A stretch of DNA of 7,439 nt from Frankiales bacterium (GTDB taxonomy: Bacteria > Actinomycetota > Actinomycetes > JAFAQI01), in NCBI GenBank assembly GCA_019246495.1, contig JAFAQI010000236.1:1-7439 (forward strand), written 5' to 3'. Positions 1-6,600 of the stretch are shown here, piece after piece (the stretch's first letter is position 1; the number at the start of each line of letters is the position of its first letter). A model generated the notes under the pieces. It was not told the origin of the DNA. It saw only the letters and a list, made by a program, of their open reading frames with translations, and ran no database searches. A program made the position numbers and the translations under genes.

Positions 1-653
1 AAGGTGTCGAGCAGGACGTCGCCTACCCCGAGCGGATCGTTCGCGTCTTCGAGCGACCGGCCCATCTGGGCGAGCTGCTCGAGTTCGTATCGACGACGGC
101 GGAGCTCTCGCTCGTTGACAGCGGCGAGTGTCGAGATCGTGAGCGTCAGGATCCACAGCGCGACGATGAAGGCGATGATCCGGTACCACTCGAGCGTCGA
201 CGAGTCGCCGGTGATGAAGTTCGCGCGCATCGCATAGAACACGACCAGTTGCAGCAACGAGTGCCACAGCGCGAGCTTCACCCCGGTGCGGTACGACGCC
301 AGCAGCGTCACGGCACCGAGGTGCACGAGGATGAGGTAGCGCAGCGACCCGTTCGACCCGCCCGTCAGGTACGACGCCCACGCCAGGTAGACGCCGTCGA
401 GCATGAGCAGGCCGCCGAACAACCACAGCCCGCGCCGGCGCATCAGCCGCCAGAGGCCCTCGGCGAGCAGGCAGACGACGAGATAGGCCAGCGCGAAAGC
501 GCCGACAACCGCGAAAGGCTTACGCAAACCGCCGGGCAGCAGCGCGGCGTCGAGCACGGTGGCGCCCGCCAGCACCGCTCGAAGCACCCGCAGATAGAGC
601 AGGCGTTCGTCGAGCGATACGACGTCGTTGCCGCGGGACCCGACGGCACTCAC
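1..653 (-). CDS. Polytopic membrane protein, probable sensor N-terminus (3'-truncated by window edge)
   Basis: A GTG at 653-651 opens a frame that runs without a stop to position 1 (217 codons plus 2 nt). This start is preferred because GAGGAG lies 7 nt upstream and the GTG overlaps the stop of the preceding gene as GTGA. The protein begins VSAVGSRGNDVVSLDERLLY, then shows about six hydrophobic segments (roughly residues 19-39, 46-64, 75-95, 103-121, 126-143 and 158-179). A charged stretch follows (NERELRRRYELEQLAQMGRR, 180-199), and then LEDANDPLGVGDVLLDT. A six-helix membrane block followed by a heptad-like linker is typical of bacterial sensor proteins, and the last residues look like the lead-in to a GAF-type domain. 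The output domain (kinase, GGDEF or other) lies outside the window, so the class is inferred. The protein could instead be a plain membrane protein of unknown role. Translational coupling to the giant repeat protein suggests joint function. Confidence 0.85.
   Translation of the reverse strand, partial: MSAVGSRGNDVVSLDERLLYLRVLRAVLAGATVLDAALLPGGLRKPFAVVGAFALAYLVVCLLAEGLWRLMRRRGLWLFGGLLMLDGVYLAWASYLTGGSNGSLRYLILVHLGAVTLLASYRTGVKLALWHSLLQLVVFYAMRANFITGDSSTLEWYRIIAFIVALWILTLTISTLAAVNERELRRRRYELEQLAQMGRSLEDANDPLGVGDVLLDT
117..599 (-). other. Six-helix membrane block of the downstream protein
   Basis: Residues 19-179 form about six hydrophobic segments joined by short loops. Positive residues such as RLMRRRG (69-75) mark likely cytoplasmic loops. 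The last helix (YRIIAFIVALWILTLTISTL) runs straight into the charged linker at residues 180-204, as in sensors that pass a signal through a coiled coil. Helix limits are estimated by eye. Confidence 0.75.
650..653 (-). other. GTGA stop/start overlap (translational coupling)
   Basis: The four bases GTGA on the minus strand hold both the GTG start of the membrane protein and the TGA stop of the repeat protein. There is no intergenic space for a terminator or promoter, so the two genes very probably share one mRNA. Coupling would tie sensor synthesis to completion of the giant protein. Confidence 0.85.
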
Positions 654-3600
654 CGGTCTGCTCCTCGACTGGGGGGAGGAAGGAACTCAACTGTGTCATC
701 GGCAGCAACCGACGCCAGGGCAAGTTTCGGATCGCGGCGATCTATCCGGTTCTGCATGATCAGGAACAGCAGTACGACGAACAGCAGCAGCAGCGGGAAG
801 CCGGTGCCGCCGCCGGCGTGGCTCACCGCGTTGACCACGCCCTGGACGGCGGAGGTGACGTTCTCGGTGAACCGGTCGTGGATGGCGGGCAGCAGGCCGG
901 CCGCCTCCGGGATCACCGACTGGACCGCGTGCTTGACGCCCGAGCGGGCGATCCGGCCGAGCTGGTTGATCCGGTTGATCGTCTGCTGGACGACGCCCGG
1001 TGAGGACGGCTGGCGTGGGTGGTGTCCGCCGCCGTGGTGTCCGCCGGTGCCGGGAGTCGTCGGGCCGCTGGGAGGCGGCGGGGGCGGGCCGCCGCCGCCG
1101 TTCGAGGGTTTCGTCCCGAGCTGGTACGTGACGACGAGGGGCGAGCTGAGGTTGCCGGCCGCGTCGATGGCGACGATCCGGACCGTATAGGTGCCGTGGG
1201 GACGGCCGCTCAGGTCGAACGTCACCGCACCCTTGCAGCTCTTGGTGGCGATGACGGTGCCGTCGTGCCAGAGCTGGCAGCGGCCCATGGTGCCGTTCGG
1301 CAGGGTGAAGCCCCAGAACGGTGACGTGTTCGTCGACGGCGTCGGCGAGTGGTAGTCGAGGCGAGGTGTCGCCGGCGACGTCGTGTCAAAGACGTACGTC
1401 GACACCGACTCCGCACTGACGTTGCCGGCGCGGTCGGTCGCGGTCACCCGCAGGGTGTAGGTGCCGTCGGGCAGGCCGGCGAGGGAGAACACGCCGTTCG
1501 CGGGACAGGCGGCCGGGCCCCAGATCACCTTGCGCCCGCGGAGGAGCGTGCAGGTGAGCAGCGCACCGCGCGGCCCGGTGATGATCCACCGCGGCGTCGG
1601 CGAGTTGTCCGGTGAGCGCGGCGGCACGACGGTCGGTGGCACCGGCGCGGTGCGGTCCAGGTCGAAGTCGGACCTCGCCGGGGCGCTGTTGTTGCCGGCG
1701 GCGTCGGTGACAACGACCGTCAGCGTGTAGTTGCCGTCCGGCAACGCGCGCAGGTTCGCCACGAACGGCGAGGTGCACGCCACCGGACCGATGACCACCG
1801 CACCCGCCGCGTTCGTCACCGTGCAGACGGCCGTGGCGCCCGGTTCAGCGGTCCAGATCCAGGTGGGGGTCTCAATCGGTGACGGGCTGGCCGGCGCCGT
1901 GATGACGGCTGCGTCCGGCGCGACTGTGTCGAGGACATAGACGACCGTGGTCGACTGGCCGACGTTGCCGGCCGCGTCCGTCGCGACGACGGTGATCTCG
2001 AACTCGCCGTCGGCGAGACCGGACAGGTCCAGCGTCCCGTCGGCCGGGCACGGCCCTGACGACACCGGCTGGAAGTAGCGCTCGATGGTGCAGGTCAGCG
2101 TCGCGCCCGGCTCGGTTGAGAACGTGAGGGTCGGTGTGCGGTCGTTGCCCGGAGTCGGCGGTGTGCCGACACCCGGTGCGGCCGGGCCGACTGTGTCGAG
2201 GGTGTAGTTGAACGTCGCGGTCCTGACGTTGCCCGCGGCGTCCCGCACGGTAACCGACAGCGCGTAGGTGCCGTCGGCGAGGCCGGTCAGGTCGAGCGAA
2301 GCCCCCGTGGCCGAGCAGCTGACGACGCGCGCGCCGCCCGTCGCGGCACAGGTCAGGGATGTCACGTCCGCGTCGACACCCGCGACGCCGAACGTGGGTG
2401 TCGGGTTCTTGTCCAGCGCCTTGCCGCGGCTGATGGTGGGAGTGGTCAGCGTCGTGTCGAGGGTGTAGTTGAAGCTGGCCGACCGGACGTTGCCCGCGTT
2501 GTCGGTGACGGTGACGGTCACGACGTAGACATCGTCCGGGCCGGTGATCGACAGCGTGACGCCCGTCGCGGTGCACGACGTCACCGTCGCGACACCGGTG
2601 ACGGTGCAGCTAACCGATGCGACATCCGGGTCCACTGAGCCGACCGCAAACGTCGGCGTCGTCGTGTTGTCGAGTGCCCGTGCCCGGGTGACCGTCGGTG
2701 TGGTGAGCGTGGTGTCGAGGGTGTAGCTCAGCGATGTGGTCCGGATGTTGCCGGCACGGTCGCGGACCGTGACCGTCACCGTGTAGCTGCCGTCGCTGCC
2801 GCTGATCGACAGCGCCACTCCGGTGGCGGTGCACGAGGTGACAGCCGCACCAGCCGACGCCGTACAGGTCACCGAGACGACGTCGGGGTCGACTCCGGAT
2901 ACGGCGAAGATCGGTGTCGTCGTGTTGTCGGTGGTCTTGGCCCGCGAGATCGTCGGTGTGGTGAGCGTCGTGTCGAGGGTGTAGTCGAACGATGCCGAGC
3001 GGACGTTGCCGGCCCGGTCGGTCACGGTCACAGTGACCGTGTAGACACCGTCGGCGGCGCTCGTCAGGTCGAGCGTGACCCCGGTCGCGGTGCACGAGCT
3101 CACTCGGCTGCCCGTGCCGGTAACGGCGCAGGTCACGGTCACGACGTCCGGGTCGACCCCGCTGACGGTGAAGGTCGGCGACGTCGCGTTGTCGAGCGCC
3201 CGCGGCCGTGTCACTGCCGGCGTGCTCAGTGTCGTGTCGAGGGTGTAGGCGAAGCTCGCCGTGCGCACGTTGCCCGCCGCATCAGTGACGTTCACCGTGA
3301 CGGTGTAGCTGCCGTCGCCACCGGTGATCGAGAGCGCGACACCCGACGCCGTGCAGGAGCTCACGGTGGCCCCGGCCGACACGCTGCACGCAACAGTCAC
3401 CACGTCGGGGTCGACGCCGCTGACCGTGAACGCAGGTGCGCTGTCGTTGTCGATGGCCTTGGCCCGGCTGATCGTCGGCCGGGTCAGCGTGGTGTCCAAG
3501 GTGTAGTCGAACGAGGCGGACCTGACGTTGCCGGCGACGTCGCGAACGGTGACCGTGACCGTGTAGGTGCCGTCGGCCGCTGCGCTGAGGTCGAGCGTCA

Positions 3601-6600
3601 CGCCGGTGCTGGTGCACGACGTGACCCGAGTGCCCACGCCGGTGACTGCGCACGTCACCGAGACGACGTCGGGGTCGACCCCGCTGACCGTGAACGACGG
3701 AGCGGTCGCGTTGTCCAGCGCACGGCCGCGGGTGACGGTCGGCGTGCTGAGTCCCGTGTCCAGCGTGTAGTCAAAGGTGCCGGTGCGGACGTTGCCGGCG
3801 GCGTCGGTGACCGTCACCGAGACGGTGTAGGTGCCGTCACCCGCGGCGGTCAGGTCCAGCGTCACACCGGAGGCCGAGCAGGCGGTGACCTGCGCACCGG
3901 TGCCCGTGACGGCGCAGGACACCGAGACCACGTCACTGTCGACTCCACTCACCGCGAACGACGGCCCGGTGTTGTTGTCGATCGACTTCGCGCGGCTGAC
4001 GGTCGGCGTGGTCAGGGTCGTGTCGAGGGTGTAGGCGAACGTCGCTGTGCGCGTGTTGCCGGCAGCGTCGGTCACGGTGACCGACACGGTGTGTACGCCG
4101 TCCGCCGCGCCGCTGAGGTCGATGGTGACGCCCACCGCCGTGCAGGAACTGACCGTCGCGCCGGCGCCGGTCACCGCGCACGAGACGGAGACGACGTCCG
4201 GGTCGACGCCCGAGATGGTGAACGACGGGGCGGTCGCCTTGTCCAGAGACTTGGGACGGCTGAGCACCGGCGTCGCGAGGGTGGTGTCGAGCGTGTAGGC
4301 GAAGGTCCCGGTCCTCGTGTTACCTGCCGCGTCGGTCACCGTGACCGAAATGGTGTAGGTGCCGTCGCCTCCCGTGATGGAGATGCGCGCGCTGGCTGCG
4401 GAGCAGGACGTGACCGTGGCTCCGGCGGACACCGTGCACGTCACGGACGTGACGTCCGGGTCCACCCCGCTCACGACGAAGCTCGGCGTCGTGTTGTGGT
4501 CCAGCGCCTTGGCGCGTGAGACGGTCGGCGTAGTGAGGGTGGTGTCGTACGTGTAGGTGAAGTTGCCGCTGCGGGTGTTGCCGGCGGCGTCCGTGACAGT
4601 GACCGTGACGGTGTAGGACCCGTCGCCTCCCGTGATGTCGAGCGTCACTCCGGTGGATGTGCACGCGGTCACCGTTGCGCCGCCCGTCACGGAACAGCTC
4701 ACCGTGACGACGTCCGGGTCGACGCCGCCGACCGTGAACGCCGGGTTCGCGGTGTTGTCGACGGCCTTGGCCCGCGTGACGACGGGGGTCGTCAATGTGG
4801 TGTCGAGCGTGTAGTCGAAGGAGCCGGTCCTGACGTTGCCGGCCGCGTCGCGCACGGTCACGGTGACCGTGTAGGTCCCGTCCGCCGCCAGGCTCAGGTT
4901 GATCGTCACGCCGGACGCGGTGCACGCGCTGACGGTGTTCCCCGCCCCCGAGACCGTGCAGGTGACCGACACGACGTCTCCGTCGACACCGCTGACCGAG
5001 AAGGCGGGTGCCCGAAAGTTGCCCAGTGTCGCACCGGCGACCGTCGGAGTCGTGAGCGTCGTGTCGAGGGTGTAGGTGAAGGTGCCGGTCTTCGTGTTGC
5101 CGGCGGCGTCCGTGACCACCACGGAGACGACGTAGGGACCGTCGCTCCCGGTGATCGAGATCGTCACCTTCGTCGCCGTACACGCCGTGAGGGTGGCACC
5201 GGCGGAGACCGAGCAGGTGATCGAGACCACGTCCGGGTCGATGCCGGAGACCCCGAAGCTGGGCGTCGTGTTGTGGTCGAGCGCCTTTGGCCGGGCCACC
5301 GTCGGTTGCGACAGCGTCCTGTCCAGCGTGTAGTCGAACGTGCCGCTCTTGGTGTTGCCGGCCGCGTCGGTCACCGTGACGGTCACCGTGTAGGTGCCGT
5401 CCCCGCCGGTGATCGAGACGTTCACCCCGGACGACGTGCACGACGTCACCGTCGCGCCGGCCGACACGGCGCAGGAGACCGAGACCACGTCGGGGTCGAC
5501 CCCGCCGACCGTGAACGACGGTGCCGGGTCGTTGTCGAGGGACTTGGCCCGCGAAAGCGTCGGCTTCGTCAGAGCCGTGTCGAGCGTGTAGTCGAACGTC
5601 CCGCTCCTGGTGTTGCCGGCGGCGTCGGTGACGGTGACGGTGACCGTGTAGGTGCCGTCCCCACCGGTGATCGAGATCCTCGTGCTCGTCGCCGAGCAGG
5701 CCGTCACCGTGGCGCCCGCTGTGACCGTGCAGGAGACCGAGACCACGTCCGGGTCCACCCCGCCCACGGCGAAGGTGGGCGCCGTGTTGTTGTCCAGGGC
5801 CTTGAGCCGGGAAACAGTGGGCGTCGCGAGCGTGGTGTCGAGCGTGTAGTCGAACGTGCCGGTCTTCGTGTTTCCGGCCGCATCGGTCACGGTGACCGAG
5901 ACCGTGTAGGTGCCGTCACCGCCCGTGACCGAGAGGCTCACCGCGGACGAGGTGCACGACGTAACGGTCGCGCCGGCCGACACGGTGCAGGTGACCGACA
6001 CGACGTCCGGGTCGACCCCGCTGACCGTGAACGAGGGCGACGCGTTGTTGTCGGTTGCCTTGGCGCGGGACACGGTCGGTTTCGTCAGCGTTGTGTCGAG
6101 CGTGTAGTCGAACGTCCCGGTGCGGGTGTTGCCGGCGGCGTCGGTCACCGTGACCGACACCGTGTAGGTGCCGTCTCCACCCGTGACCGAGAGGTTCACC
6201 CCGGACGAAGTGCACGACGTGACGGTCGCGCCGGCCGACACCGCGCAGGTGACCGACACGACGTCCGGGTCGACTCCGCTCACCGTGAACGACGGGGTCG
6301 GGTCCTTGTCGAGCGCCTTCGCCCGCGAGAGCGTCGGGCTGGTCAGGGCCGTGTCGAGCGTGTAGGCGAACGTGCCGGTCTTCGTGTTGCCGGCGGCGTC
6401 GGTCACCGTGACGGACACCGTGTAGGTGCCGTCCCCGCCGGTCACCGAGATGCTGACGCCGGACGACGTGCAGGAGGTCACCGTCGCCCCCGCCGACACG
6501 GTGCACGACACGGACACGACGTCCGGGTCCACCCCGGTCACCGCGAACGAGGGCGAGCTCACGCGGTCCAGCGCCTTCGGCCGCGAGACCGTGGGCTTCG

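Noticed and set aside
443..723. Two short minus-strand frames (443-649 and 520-723)
   Set aside because: They are out of phase with the two overlapping real genes, have Cys/Arg/Ser-rich products, and lack the strong Shine-Dalgarno placement seen for the GTG at 653.
998..1110. Sortase LPxTG-type sorting signal near the spacer
   Set aside because: No LPxTG or close variant is present; PTTPGTGG is only low-complexity sequence and lies far from the membrane helix.
249..1190. 313-codon plus-strand open frame
   Set aside because: It lies antisense to the end of the repeat gene and start of the membrane protein gene, both of which are much better supported. Its product is low-complexity Gln/Arg/Pro-rich and has no recognisable domain.
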